The position numbers and the translations under genes were made by a program. 39,424 nt of DNA from Pseudomonadota bacterium (GTDB taxonomy: Bacteria; Desulfobacterota; SM23-61), in assembly GCA_018819135.1 (NCBI GenBank), contig JAHJQK010000123.1:1-39424 (forward strand). The letters are read 5' to 3'. Shown here one piece after another: positions 32,568 to 39,424 of the stretch. The notes beneath the pieces were generated by a model. It was not told where the DNA came from. It worked only from the letters and a program-made list of their open reading frames with translations, and searched no databases. Numbering within the stretch: the stretch's first letter is position 1; each line of letters opens with the position of its first letter.

Positions 32568-33536
32568 CTAAATTCTGACCTCTCCTTTTTCCAGAACAAC
32601 CCGGCCGTCCAGCTCGATGGTCGGCTGCCACATGATTAAATCGTAGTGAATTGCCGCCTTGACATTTCCACCCAGCGTAACGTTGGTCCCAATGCCGATA
32701 TGGACCGTGCCGAAAACTCCTTCGTCTTCCAGCATAATCCCCTGCATGATTGACTTCGGGTTGAGACCCACGCCTAACTCGGCGACGTTGTAAACCTGGG
32801 GGTCTTTCCTGTTCCGGAGATCTTCGACCAGTTGTCTCGCCTGGGCGCCGCCTTCTATTTTGGTGATCATTCCTTTTTCTACGGTCGCTACGACCGCTTC
32901 CTTCAACACCCCGATGCCAATGTAAGGGATGCTGGCGTCGGCAACGATGATGCCTTCGGCGCTGCCCTCGAGGGGTGAAAAGTTGGCTTCAACGTTGGGC
33001 ACCGGGGAGAGCTGGCCCTTTTGGACAATGCAGTACATGGCATTGCCCGGCCGGCCATCCTTTTTCATGTCCAGGCGAGTGCCTGCCGGGTTGGTCAGGC
33101 GAGCGGTCTTGGCTTCGGTGAAGGCAGCGGCCAGTTTCTGGCAGACGATTTTCTGCTCGTTGAAATCAGCTTCGATGCCGCCATAAATGAGCATGTCCTC
33201 GGTAAAGTCCGTCAGGACCAGGCCGCGCGCACCGGCTTCGAGAGCCCGCTTCATCGAGCGGGTGTGCGTGATGGAATTGGACACCGGGGCGAAGATTACA
33301 TCGGCTTTGATCATGGCCTCGGCTATGGTTGCCGGAGGCTCCTGCCCGTGCCCCTGGCGGGGGATCATGGTGGCAATCACCACCTCGGCGCCTTTTTCAT
33401 AGGCTGCCGTGGCCAACACTTTAGCAATCTTCGTTTTCGTAAAGTCGGTGATAATCAGGACGTTTTCACCGGACTTGACCCCGGCGCAGGTCTCAACCAG
33501 CTTAACCGCTCCTTTGGTCATTAGTACTTCTTTCAT
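32568..33536 (-). CDS. Aminopeptidase T / NicX-like metalloprotein
   Basis: This 322-residue protein resembles the M29-like group that includes aminopeptidase T-like enzymes and the NicX 2,5-dihydroxypyridine dioxygenase. Visible are GVKSGENVLIITDFTKTKIA near the N-terminus, the central NPAGTRLDMKKDGRPGN, NVEANFSPLEGSAEGIIVAD, and the C-terminal AELGVGLNPKS, VHIGIGTNVTLGG and AIHYDLIMWQPTIELDG with candidate metal-binding Glu and His residues. No signal peptide is present. Peptide or ring-opening activity cannot be separated by eye. AGAAAG precedes the start. It is convergent with leuD and shows no link to it. Confidence 0.75.
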   Translation of the reverse strand: MKEVLMTKGAVKLVETCAGVKSGENVLIITDFTKTKIAKVLATAAYEKGAEVVIATMIPRQGHGQEPPATIAEAMIKADVIFAPVSNSITHTRSMKRALEAGARGLVLTDFTEDMLIYGGIEADFNEQKIVCQKLAAAFTEAKTARLTNPAGTRLDMKKDGRPGNAMYCIVQKGQLSPVPNVEANFSPLEGSAEGIIVADASIPYIGIGVLKEAVVATVEKGMITKIEGGAQARQLVEDLRNRKDPQVYNVAELGVGLNPKSIMQGIMLEDEGVFGTVHIGIGTNVTLGGNVKAAIHYDLIMWQPTIELDGRVVLEKGEVRI

Positions 33537-33682
33537 TTCTTTCTCCTAATCAGCCTCAATTTTTAAAAACTCCGCATAGAGCTTTCCTTAAAGAAAGGAC
33601 CGCCTCTTGGATCTAAAAGAGAGAAGCCCTTTCTCCTTTGATGAACCGCACCATGATGTTCATGGAAACCTTTTTGATGGAA

Positions 33683-33840
33683 TCGTAAAAAGTCCGTAAA
33701 TTGGTTTTCCCGTCATTCCCGTGGAAACGGGAATCCAGTCTTTTCAGTGGGTTTCGTGAATTTTGGATTCCCGCTGAAGTTTACCCGCGCGAAAGCGAGG
33801 GCGGGAATGACGAAAAGGGGACAAAAGTGACTTTTTACGA
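33683..33840. repeat. 158-bp nested palindromic element
   Basis: Outer ends TCGTAAAAAGTC (33683-33694) and GACTTTTTACGA (33829-33840) are exact complements. Inside lies a CGTCATTCCCG...CGGGAATGACG inverted pair, and within that an imperfect GGAATCCAG/TTGGATTCCCG pair. This is a familiar kind of dispersed repeat in related genomes. The remaining 33841-34197 contains no supported gene; a GTG frame with AGGAGG at about 33965 ends after 26 codons. Confidence 0.75.
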
Positions 33841-34197
33841 AACCGTCATTTTTTGTGATTAGGCTTAAATCACCGGGTTTTTTGAAGTAAATTATTGTTA
33901 ATTAATTATCGCCCGCTTGTCAAGAAAATAGGACAAGCGTAACCTTCAGTGACAGATGCTCATAGGAGGAACTCTCCGTGGCAAAGATTCTGTTGTGGCC
34001 TGGGGGTCAGGCCGGTACGCGCCGGAAGCATCGGCCGGGATACCCATGGTTATGCTGAACTCACTGAACTTCCGCTTCTCCTCCGACCCTGGACATTCAT
34101 CCGTGATTGAAGGGTTACGGCAATTGATCCTTATTCTTGCTTTATTAGCATGAATTTTCTATGATCAAATGAAATATTTTCTTCTTAAGGAGTCCCT

Positions 34198-35037
34198 ATG
34201 AGGATACAAATTACGCTTACTACGGCCGCAGCAAAAAGAATCATCGCCAAAGGAATCAAGGCCCATCCTAAGGTCCAACAGGTTCGCAAGAGGGGCAGGA
34301 TCGTCATAAAGGGGGGCACTACCACTTCCGCTATCTCTGAGGAGCTCTGCAGAAAACCAATGAAGATTTCCGGGATGATAACCCCGAAAGGAACTCAGAC
34401 TTCCAAATTCAGGTTTGAAATTGACCTCCCTCATGCCCTCATTCTTAAGGGGAATCAAATGATTCCCCTCGATTCTAAGGAGGCCTGGGATAAGGAAGCG
34501 CTCGACCTCAACCCGGAAGACCTGGTCATCACGGGGGCCAACGCTTTCGATGTCTATGGCCAGGCGGTGCTTATGGCCGGGTCCTACGCCGGAGGAGGTG
34601 CTCTTCCTTCTTTTCATGCCCTGCTCCTCGAAGGAATCCCCTTTCTGATTGCCGTCGGGTTGGAGAAATTCGTTCCTGGAAATCTTTGGGATGTGATCCC
34701 CTTAGCGGGACGAAAAAAAGTAGATTTTTCTTACGGAATGTCTGTGGGCCTGATGCCGGTCTTTGGGGAGATTTTTACCGAAGTGGAAGCACTGGAAACT
34801 TTGGCCCAAGTCGAAGCCTATGTGATCGGGAAAGGAGGAATCCATGGAGCAGAAGGAAGCACAACTCTGTTTGTTGAAGGGCCTAAGAAGGAAGTTTTGA
34901 AAATAGACCAGCTATACCAAAAAGTGAGAGGGGCCGGTTTAAGTGGGCTGCCCCGGAATCTTGTCCCCTGTGCCAGAGGATGTCCGTCCTGCAAGAGGCA
35001 TATCAAATGTCTCTATAAATTTGGGCAAAGGAAATAA
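34198..35037 (+). CDS. Conserved-looking protein with C-terminal Cys motif, unknown
   Basis: I do not recognise this 279-residue protein. It opens with RIQITLTTAAAKRIIAKGIK, has a Gly/Thr turn (IKGGTTTSAISEELC), a central DLVITGANAFDVYGQAVLMA with a glycine-rich GSYAGGGALP, and a C-terminal CARGCPSCKRHIKC (about 262-275) that could bind zinc or an iron-sulfur cluster. The glycine-rich turn after a predicted strand suggests a Rossmann-like nucleotide-binding core. No membrane helix is seen. AAGGAG sits well before the ATG. The remnant of a flavin oxidoreductase follows after five bases, so they may once have formed an operon. Confidence 0.75.
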   Translation: MRIQITLTTAAAKRIIAKGIKAHPKVQQVRKRGRIVIKGGTTTSAISEELCRKPMKISGMITPKGTQTSKFRFEIDLPHALILKGNQMIPLDSKEAWDKEALDLNPEDLVITGANAFDVYGQAVLMAGSYAGGGALPSFHALLLEGIPFLIAVGLEKFVPGNLWDVIPLAGRKKVDFSYGMSVGLMPVFGEIFTEVEALETLAQVEAYVIGKGGIHGAEGSTTLFVEGPKKEVLKIDQLYQKVRGAGLSGLPRNLVPCARGCPSCKRHIKCLYKFGQRK

Positions 35038-35042
35038 AAAAC

Positions 35043-35552
35043 ATGAAACTTTTTGAACCGATTCGCATTGGAACCCTGGAGCTAAAAAACCGGATGGTTA
35101 TGAATCGAGAGCTGACCGCCGCTGACGTTTCCAAGGTGGGGACAGATGCGCTCATCTTGGCCAGCGGCGGGGTTCCTCAAAAGCCAGCGATCCCTGGGGT
35201 CGACCGGGAAAATGTTCTCACCGCCTGGGAAACCCTCCTTGCCCCGGAGAGAGTTGGGAAAAGAGTTGTGGTCGTAGGCGCCGGCGCCGTAGGTGCCGCG
35301 ACAGCTGATTTCCTGGCCGACCGGAGGCGGGAAGTTTCTCTGATCGAGATGGCCCAAGAGATCGCCCTGGATGAAGAGCGTACCAATCGAAAACTTCTTC
35401 TGCGCCGCCTCGGAGAAAAAGGGGTTAAAATCCGCGTAATGACCCAAGCCAGGGCTATCGTCCAAGAGGGGGTTGAAGTGGAATTCAACGGCCGGAAGGA
35501 AATTTTACCGGCGGACACTGTCGTGCTGGCGACGGGTGTGCAGGAGAGTTGA
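35043..35552 (+). pseudogene. Old-yellow-enzyme-type reductase with large internal deletion
   Basis: The first 20 residues (MKLFEPIRIGTLELKNRMVM) are the start of the FMN barrel of the 2,4-dienoyl-CoA reductase/NADH:flavin oxidoreductase family. The frame then jumps to the NAD(P)H/FAD part: VGTDALILASGG, IPGVDRENVLTAWE, and the nucleotide-binding VVVVGAGAVGAATADFLAD. About 400-450 residues, including nearly all of the barrel and the iron-sulfur cysteines, are missing, yet the frame is kept. The C-terminus also ends early, after TVVLATG. The product could not be a normal reductase. A family member is usually 640-680 residues. Confidence 0.82.
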
Positions 35553-35612
35553 TAAATAGCCTTAATTCTGGTAAACTTTAGGCCATAATCGATCAAGTTG
35601 GAGAGAAAGGCT

Positions 35613-35660
35613 ATGAAAGAGATTATTTTTATGGTGGAAGAGGCCGGCGTAAATCTCTAA
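35613..35660 (+). pseudogene. Remnant of a small HicB-like ORF
   Basis: ATG after AGAAAGG opens a 15-codon frame MKEIIFMVEEAGVNL, which matches the first strand of small HicB-like proteins (MKEIIFLVEE...) and then stops. The partner gene is missing. The rest of 35553-35693 has no gene. Confidence 0.4.
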
Positions 35661-35693
35661 AGATTGAAATGAATACAACATAAGAGGTTCATC

Positions 35694-36071
35694 ATGAAAG
35701 AGGCCTTGAGGTATTTAAACAATGCCAGAGAGATTCTTAAATCTGCACCAATAGAAGACGGTACCTATACCGACATTAAACCCGTAAGAGAGGCCTGCGG
35801 GGTAGCCTATCTTGCGGTTCTTATGGCGATAGACGAATATTTGCTAAAGAGAGGACTGGGCAAGAAGGATCTTCCAAGGTCCGTAGAAACCTACAGGAAG
35901 GCATTGCAAAAATATCTGGCAATTCATAATGGAAAACTATTAAGAGAGTTCGAGGCACTATATGAGGCCCTACACATAGCCGGTTATTATAGAGGGAACC
36001 TTTATTTGGTGGATATGGTGAAGGATGCTCTCAAAGCGGCGAGGGCTTTTATTGAAAAAATTCGAGTCTGA
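35694..36071 (+). CDS. Small helical protein, DUF5618-like
   Basis: This 125-residue, all-helical protein has ALRYLNNAREILKSA, then YTDIKPVREACGVAYLAVL, a pattern I associate with a small conserved family of unknown function (DUF5618 is my best guess). It resembles HEPN-like helical bundles but lacks a clear RxxxxH motif. It follows a HicB-like remnant, so it may once have belonged to a toxin-antitoxin type pair. AAGAGG precedes the start and a terminator follows within 40 bases. Function unknown. Confidence 0.68.
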   Translation: MKEALRYLNNAREILKSAPIEDGTYTDIKPVREACGVAYLAVLMAIDEYLLKRGLGKKDLPRSVETYRKALQKYLAIHNGKLLREFEALYEALHIAGYYRGNLYLVDMVKDALKAARAFIEKIRV

Positions 36072-36112
36072 AAAAACCTCAATACCCAAATAGGGAGAGG
36101 GAAGAGATGGAT

Positions 36113-36152
36113 AAAAAGCCTGGAATTGGAAAACACCAAACCAGGCTTTTTT
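36113..36152 (+). terminator. Intrinsic terminator
   Basis: AAAAAGCCTGG and CCAGGCTTTTTT pair across a 17-base loop, with the T-run at the end, just after the small helical-protein gene. Confidence 0.8.
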
Positions 36153-36337
36153 ATTATTGCCAGACCCGACCTCGACCTCACTATTAATCTTGTTATTTTG
36201 GATAGCAAAATAAAGCGATTAAAAAAGAAAAGAGGAACCTGGTTTGGAAAGAATGAAAAGCTTTTCCAAAATTCTAATCATTTCAAGTCAGTCTTGAAAA
36301 TTTAATTATAAAGCATCCGGAAACACAAAAAGCCTTC

Positions 36338-36562
36338 TTGGTAATCACTGTGAGCCCGATTTTGCAAGGTGGGTTATATCAATTGCGAGTAGACTTCTTC
36401 GACAGACGTGACGAGATTCATTCAGACATTTTTGCTATCGAGAAAGGTCCTAGAGGTCAGTGGGAAAATAAGAAGGAGAAGCAATTCGTTGTCCGTCAAG
36501 ACGCAAAAGTGGAAAGTTTGAAAGAGATGGCGGATCAAATTTACACCGTGAATCGCCGCTAA
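36338..36562 (+). CDS. Hypothetical short protein, low support
   Basis: A 74-residue frame begins at TTG (36338), with an internal GTG at 36350. It reads as plausible protein (LYQLRVDFFDRRDEIHSDIF, then VVRQDAKVESLKEMADQIY) with a beta then alpha pattern. There is no ribosome binding site, and I recognise no domain. It may be a real small gene or the tail of a decayed one. Confidence 0.35.
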   Translation: MVITVSPILQGGLYQLRVDFFDRRDEIHSDIFAIEKGPRGQWENKKEKQFVVRQDAKVESLKEMADQIYTVNRR

Positions 36563-36603
36563 CTCTTGCTGAGGCGAGGAAGCATTTCGATTTAAGCTTT
36601 GAT

Positions 36604-36906
36604 TCATCTTCCGTTAAAAAGATTCAGTTCCTTCCTGATCTGGTCGGACAGCCAATGGCGGATCAAGGTTTGATAGGGTATAGACTTGATCGTGGCCAGT
36701 TTTCGAATGGTGCTAACCTGCAGAGGATCCATTTTGATGGTGATATTCTGAAGTTTTCTTTTCCGCTTCTTGGAAAGGATATCCTGCAGAAGTTGATCGT
36801 CTAAACTAAATTCAACAGGTTCCTCTAAGAGTTCATCGAGAATGTTCCCCCGATCGTAGTATTCAGACCAATCTTTGGCTATATTTTTCCCTTTTTTCAT
36901 CACCAT
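36604..36906 (-). CDS. brnA: BrnA-like/CopG-type antitoxin
   Basis: This 100-residue protein has an acidic N-terminal half and a C-terminal ribbon-helix-helix (NITIKMDPLQVSTIRKLATI, then IPYQTLIRHWLSDQIRKEL), as in CopG-type antitoxins that partner BrnT. The dimer should bind the operon promoter and the toxin. It begins directly after the toxin stop (TAG ATG), so the pair is co-translated in the BrnT-BrnA order, with the toxin first. An ATG two codons in (ATG AAA AAA) is an equally good start. Confidence 0.85.
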   Translation of the reverse strand: MVMKKGKNIAKDWSEYYDRGNILDELLEEPVEFSLDDQLLQDILSKKRKRKLQNITIKMDPLQVSTIRKLATIKSIPYQTLIRHWLSDQIRKELNLFNGR

Positions 36907-37200
36907 CTACCTTTTGTTTTTCTTGTAATATTGAATTTCTGCTCGCTTCATATCCCAACCCGTAATCGGGCGGATGATCCCCTTCCCTTTTGACTCAAAA
37001 ACAATTGTCAGATACCTTCCAGCGCTGGTTGGTCCAAAAGCGGCATAATGCCCCTTTTTCGTTCGCCGAAAAAGAGGGTTGTTAACAAAAACTTCTTCAA
37101 CCTCCTGCGGTTCGATCCCATGGCCAAGTTCTAAATGGAGTGCATTTCCTTCATCCCATTCGAAATCGGATATCCGCAAATTGGCCTCCCCATAAGTCAT
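36907..37200 (-). CDS. brnT: BrnT-family toxin
   Basis: BrnT toxins are small RelE-fold ribonucleases. The match is ISDFEWDEGNALHLELGHGI, EVEEVFVNNPLF, a central GRYLTIVFE strand and the C-terminal IRPITGWDMKRAEIQYYKK. I chose ATG 37200, giving 97 residues, because upstream sequence is hydrophobic and unlike the family, and because a promoter at 37205-37233 would start transcription at about the ATG, making the mRNA leaderless. The first ATG of a longer frame is at 37305. The antitoxin follows at once. Confidence 0.85.
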   Translation of the reverse strand: MTYGEANLRISDFEWDEGNALHLELGHGIEPQEVEEVFVNNPLFRRTKKGHYAAFGPTSAGRYLTIVFESKGKGIIRPITGWDMKRAEIQYYKKNKR

Positions 37201-37204
37201 ACAT

Positions 37205-37233
37205 AGTATTACAAATATAGGAAAAGATGTCAA
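37205..37233 (-). promoter_or_regulatory. Promoter of brnTA, probably leaderless mRNA
   Basis: TTGACA (37228-37233), a 17-base spacer ending in TGT (a near-extended -10), and AATACT (37205-37210). The expected start of transcription coincides with the ATG at 37200, and there is no ribosome binding site. Confidence 0.55.
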
Positions 37234-37440
37234 TATAAAATGGCGCAAGAGTTTTTTTGAGCAATATGTGAAATAGGGGACGTTGATTCCCAAGCAACTT
37301 ACCAATACCGCTTAAAAGAAGATACGCCCTCGGAATTCGCCGCCTTGTTCACTGCTGATGTCGTGACACCCTAAAAAACCGGGCAAACCCTGCTCCTGGA
37401 TATCCGATCTTCCTGAATCCCTTCTCCCCTCATCACCTTT

Positions 37441-37553
37441 TTAACCCCTACCCTGCCAATCTTTTTTGATCTTCCCCATCAACACGGCACGCCCCGCCCA
37501 AGGATACCGTTTCAATTCTTCCAGATTTTTCACCAGGCCAGCCCGTAAAGGGT
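37441..37553 (-). pseudogene. RAYT transposase C-terminal fragment
   Basis: One minus-strand frame reads RAGLVKNLEELKRYPWAG and VLMGKIKKDWQ, the typical C-terminal part of REP-associated transposases (NPLRAGLV..L..Y.WSG). It stops at TAA (37441-37443) and has no N-terminal part. Between this and brnT (37306-37440) I see no gene. Confidence 0.65.
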
Positions 37554-37554
37554 A

Positions 37555-38373
37555 TTAATCTTTTTTATCCGCATCTCTGACGCAGCGAAAGCTCGTAACG
37601 AAACAAAAGTTCTCGCTTATTGGGTCATCTGCGGATCGGTTCGCAACTCGCCAGCTGTCTTTATGAAACCAAGAACCACCCCGTAGGACTTTTGACGAGC
37701 CGCTTTCTGGTCCTGGCGGGTTTCTGGAGGGCGATCGGGCGTAATATTCCGGATCGTACCAGTCGCTGCACCACTGCCAGACACTGGCGACCATGTCGTA
37801 CAGTCCCAAGCCGTTGGCAGGGTAAGAACCGACCGGGGTGGTGGCATGAAAGCCACCCACATTCGCCTGATGGATGCTGTTGCCGTAGACATATTTTTGA
37901 CCCGCTAACCCTCCCCGGGCCGCTTTTTCCCACTCCGCCTCTGTCGGCAGTCGCTTTCCCACCCACTGGGCATAAGCTCTTGCACCATACCACGATACTT
38001 TAACTACCGGATGATTCTCATAACCTGGCTTAGGAATAAAACGGCCATCTTTTTTTTTGATTTTGCACAGCCACCAGGAAAAGGGACCGTCAGTGTCCAG
38101 CCATTTTTTGCCGCCTTCTCGCCGGTTGCCAAAGACATTAAGAAATCGGGCGTAATCGGCGTTGGTGACCAGATGGCGATCCATGTAAAATGCATCCACC
38201 TGGACCGTATGCACCGGCCGTTCATCCTCTTCCCCATCCGAAGAGCCCATTTGAAAAGGCCCTCCCGGAATTAACACCATATCACTGGCATGAGCTTGCC
38301 CTGCGAAAATGATCGCTAAGAATAATAGCCCAAGCCAACTCCATTTTAGACGGGTCCTGTGTAGGTCTGTCAT
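37555..38373 (-). CDS. SUMF1/FGE-sulfatase-fold exported protein
   Basis: This 272-residue protein has a signal peptide (LGLLFLAIIFAGQAHA, about 14-29) and a formylglycine-generating-enzyme-like domain: MVLIPGGPFQMGSSDGEEDE, HPVVKVSWYGARAYAQWVGK with RLPTEAEWEKAARGG, and GLYDMVASVWQWCSDWY. The catalytic cysteines of true FGE are missing: after VLRGGSW the sequence is FHKDSWRVANR. It is thus a non-FGE member, perhaps a binding or other-activity version. I chose ATG 38373 because it overlaps the stop of the S51 peptidase gene in an ATGA. The frame opens further upstream to 38457, but that would precede the signal peptide with unrelated residues. Confidence 0.87.
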   Translation of the reverse strand: MTDLHRTRLKWSWLGLLFLAIIFAGQAHASDMVLIPGGPFQMGSSDGEEDERPVHTVQVDAFYMDRHLVTNADYARFLNVFGNRREGGKKWLDTDGPFSWWLCKIKKKDGRFIPKPGYENHPVVKVSWYGARAYAQWVGKRLPTEAEWEKAARGGLAGQKYVYGNSIHQANVGGFHATTPVGSYPANGLGLYDMVASVWQWCSDWYDPEYYARSPSRNPPGPESGSSKVLRGGSWFHKDSWRVANRSADDPISENFCFVTSFRCVRDADKKD

Positions 38374-39059
38374 AAAGAAAATGTTTCTCCAGAATGATAG
38401 TTCTTGACTTCTCCATCCTTGTACCGCGTCACCAAGCCTTTTCCGTAAACATTCCATTTACCATCCGCGCCATCATCAATCATTCCGGTCTGTTCATCAA
38501 TTCCGATAATTACATCTTCGGGAAGTAAAGCCACCAGATGAGGTACCCAGCCTTTACCAAAGGTATTATGATGAGGAATAATGCAAGCTTTTGGAATTAA
38601 ATTTAATCCATCTATAATGCTGCTTGTGCCTAAATTATAGTAATGTTGGCATAATACCATCGCCCCGGCACTACTTCCACCAATGACAGCTCCCGCATGG
38701 TAAGCTTCAATAATGGCCTGCCAACTTACGCTGCCAGCGAGGGTTTGCCCAAGATAATGTGGGAAACCACCAAGGAGATAAATGAGACGAGAATTACGTA
38801 AAGATGTAACTATGGAAGATTGGTTGGCAGAAGCGTGATCGATCAGGGGTAACAGAGTCGCTTGTCTTGCGCCCAAATGATTGAACCAACGCACACCGTT
38901 ACGACCAGCCCGTTGGTGGTTATTATCGGGAGCGGCTGCAGCAGGAATAATGCATACACGAGCATCTAAACCGCCTGCAAGCTCGATAGCGCGCATATCT
39001 GGTGCGGCCATCTGTCCGCCGAACTCTGCTCCGCCTTCCAAAAGAATATGGCCTCTCAT
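38370..39059 (-). CDS. S51-family peptidase, cyanophycinase-like
   Basis: This 229-residue protein belongs to the S51 group (peptidase E/cyanophycinase), a class I glutamine-amidotransferase-like fold. The nucleophile elbow GGSSAGAMVL (about 127-136) has the catalytic Ser, preceded by LIYLLGGFPHYL, and IPHHNTFGKGWVP and IGIDEQTGM are later family motifs. No signal peptide is seen. It overlaps the exported SUMF1-like gene by four bases, a coupling that suggests a shared, unknown job. Whether it cuts cyanophycin, aspartyl peptides or something else cannot be told; no cyanophycin synthetase is in the window. Confidence 0.85.
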   Translation of the reverse strand: MRGHILLEGGAEFGGQMAAPDMRAIELAGGLDARVCIIPAAAAPDNNHQRAGRNGVRWFNHLGARQATLLPLIDHASANQSSIVTSLRNSRLIYLLGGFPHYLGQTLAGSVSWQAIIEAYHAGAVIGGSSAGAMVLCQHYYNLGTSSIIDGLNLIPKACIIPHHNTFGKGWVPHLVALLPEDVIIGIDEQTGMIDDGADGKWNVYGKGLVTRYKDGEVKNYHSGETFSL

Positions 39060-39303
39060 TGCATCACTATCCTAATATCTTGCCTTGAATTATGCGGCTC
39101 AGCCGCCATTTAAAGAAAAGTACGCCTTTTAATAGACCCTTTCGATCATTGCTTTCCCCTGAAAACAGACCTATCCCAGAGCATAGCTACATAGTTTCCT
39201 ACCTTTCCCTTTACCATGTGAAGGAGCCAGTCCGGGTTTAAAAATTTCCCCTGCGTGCTCTTAAGGCAACATTGTTTTGTTCTTATCCCTACAACGATAC
39301 ATA

Positions 39304-39420
39304 TTAAGTCATCCCTTCCGTGGCCAGTTTCCGTTTCCGATGGGAGAGATAAGCCCGATGGTTTTTCATCTGTACCCATGAGACAAGTTCAATGAGATCA
39401 ATGATATCGAATATTTTCAT
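39304..39420 (-). CDS. Partial or small ORF at the window edge
   Basis: A 38-codon frame (IIDLIELVSWVQMKNHRAYL, then SHRKRKLATEGMT) runs in from the right edge; ATG at 39418-39420 is the last start available, so the gene may begin outside. The composition is protein-like. I do not recognise it. The frame at 39146-39379 overlaps it and looks like a shadow. The rest of 39060-39303 holds no gene I can support. Confidence 0.35.
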   Translation of the reverse strand: MKIFDIIDLIELVSWVQMKNHRAYLSHRKRKLATEGMT

Positions 39421-39424
39421 AGGC

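Noticed and set aside
33956-34153. 65-codon frame and a GTG frame with AGGAGG
   Set aside because: Neither resembles a protein, and the GTG frame stops after 26 codons.
39146-39379. 77-codon open frame near the right edge
   Set aside because: It overlaps a more protein-like frame (39304-39420) and lacks a ribosome binding site.
1-39424. CRISPR arrays, tRNA or rRNA genes
   Set aside because: No regularly spaced direct repeats of 24-40 bases with unique spacers, and no cloverleaf or rRNA-like stretch was seen on either strand.

Overview
The window looks like a chromosomal piece of an anaerobic bacterium of the former Deltaproteobacteria (Desulfobacterota-like). This is an inference from gene content. 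The clues are a four-subunit 2-oxoacid:ferredoxin oxidoreductase, many ferredoxin-domain proteins, a stand-alone FMN glutamate synthase protein, an aminotransferase/homoserine dehydrogenase/ApgM cluster, several GAF- and Fis-type regulators, and intergenic space loaded with short dispersed repeats. I see no rRNA, tRNA or CRISPR array.

Layout. 1-2600: an AT-rich gap, a ferredoxin-type protein and a convergent MaoC hydratase. 2600-4190: decayed toxin-antitoxin genes and a repeat element. 4190-12360 (minus strand): a nitrogen-control island, read in transcription order as a GAF-ANTAR antiterminator, an FMN glutamate synthase with a promoter and a terminator-bearing leader, an Amt ammonium channel joined to a GAF-histidine kinase (split here by a one-base shift in a run of eight Gs), an NtrC-type regulator, and a NAD synthetase lacking its usual glutaminase domain. 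12400-14970: a two-gene redox operon (Tat-exported DUF362 protein and a membrane polyferredoxin). 15169-20835: a GAF-Fis regulator, a thioesterase, ApgM or proposed homoserine kinase, homoserine dehydrogenase and an aminotransferase. 20990-24050: divergent class III aminotransferase and MmgE/PrpD genes. 24080-26830: a tightly overlapping kor operon.

27000-39424 is an accessory, decaying region. It holds RAYT transposase fragments, a DeoC fragment, two linked microprotein genes, a lone receiver protein divergent from an XRE regulator over a duplicated operator-like site, a 210-bp MITE-like element, VapBC and BrnTA modules, a frameshifted multiheme cytochrome, LeuD, an aminopeptidase-like protein, an unknown Cys-tailed protein, an internally deleted flavin oxidoreductase, and an S51 peptidase/SUMF1-like pair.

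The most interesting system is the nitrogen island. A predicted ammonium-sensing channel-kinase with an NtrC partner sits beside an ANTAR RNA-binding protein. The leader of the glutamate synthase gene contains a small hexaloop hairpin that overlaps, and should exclude, the intrinsic terminator. The frameshift in the Amt-kinase and two homopolymer shifts in the cytochrome gene mean sequencing error must be excluded before any is called biological.
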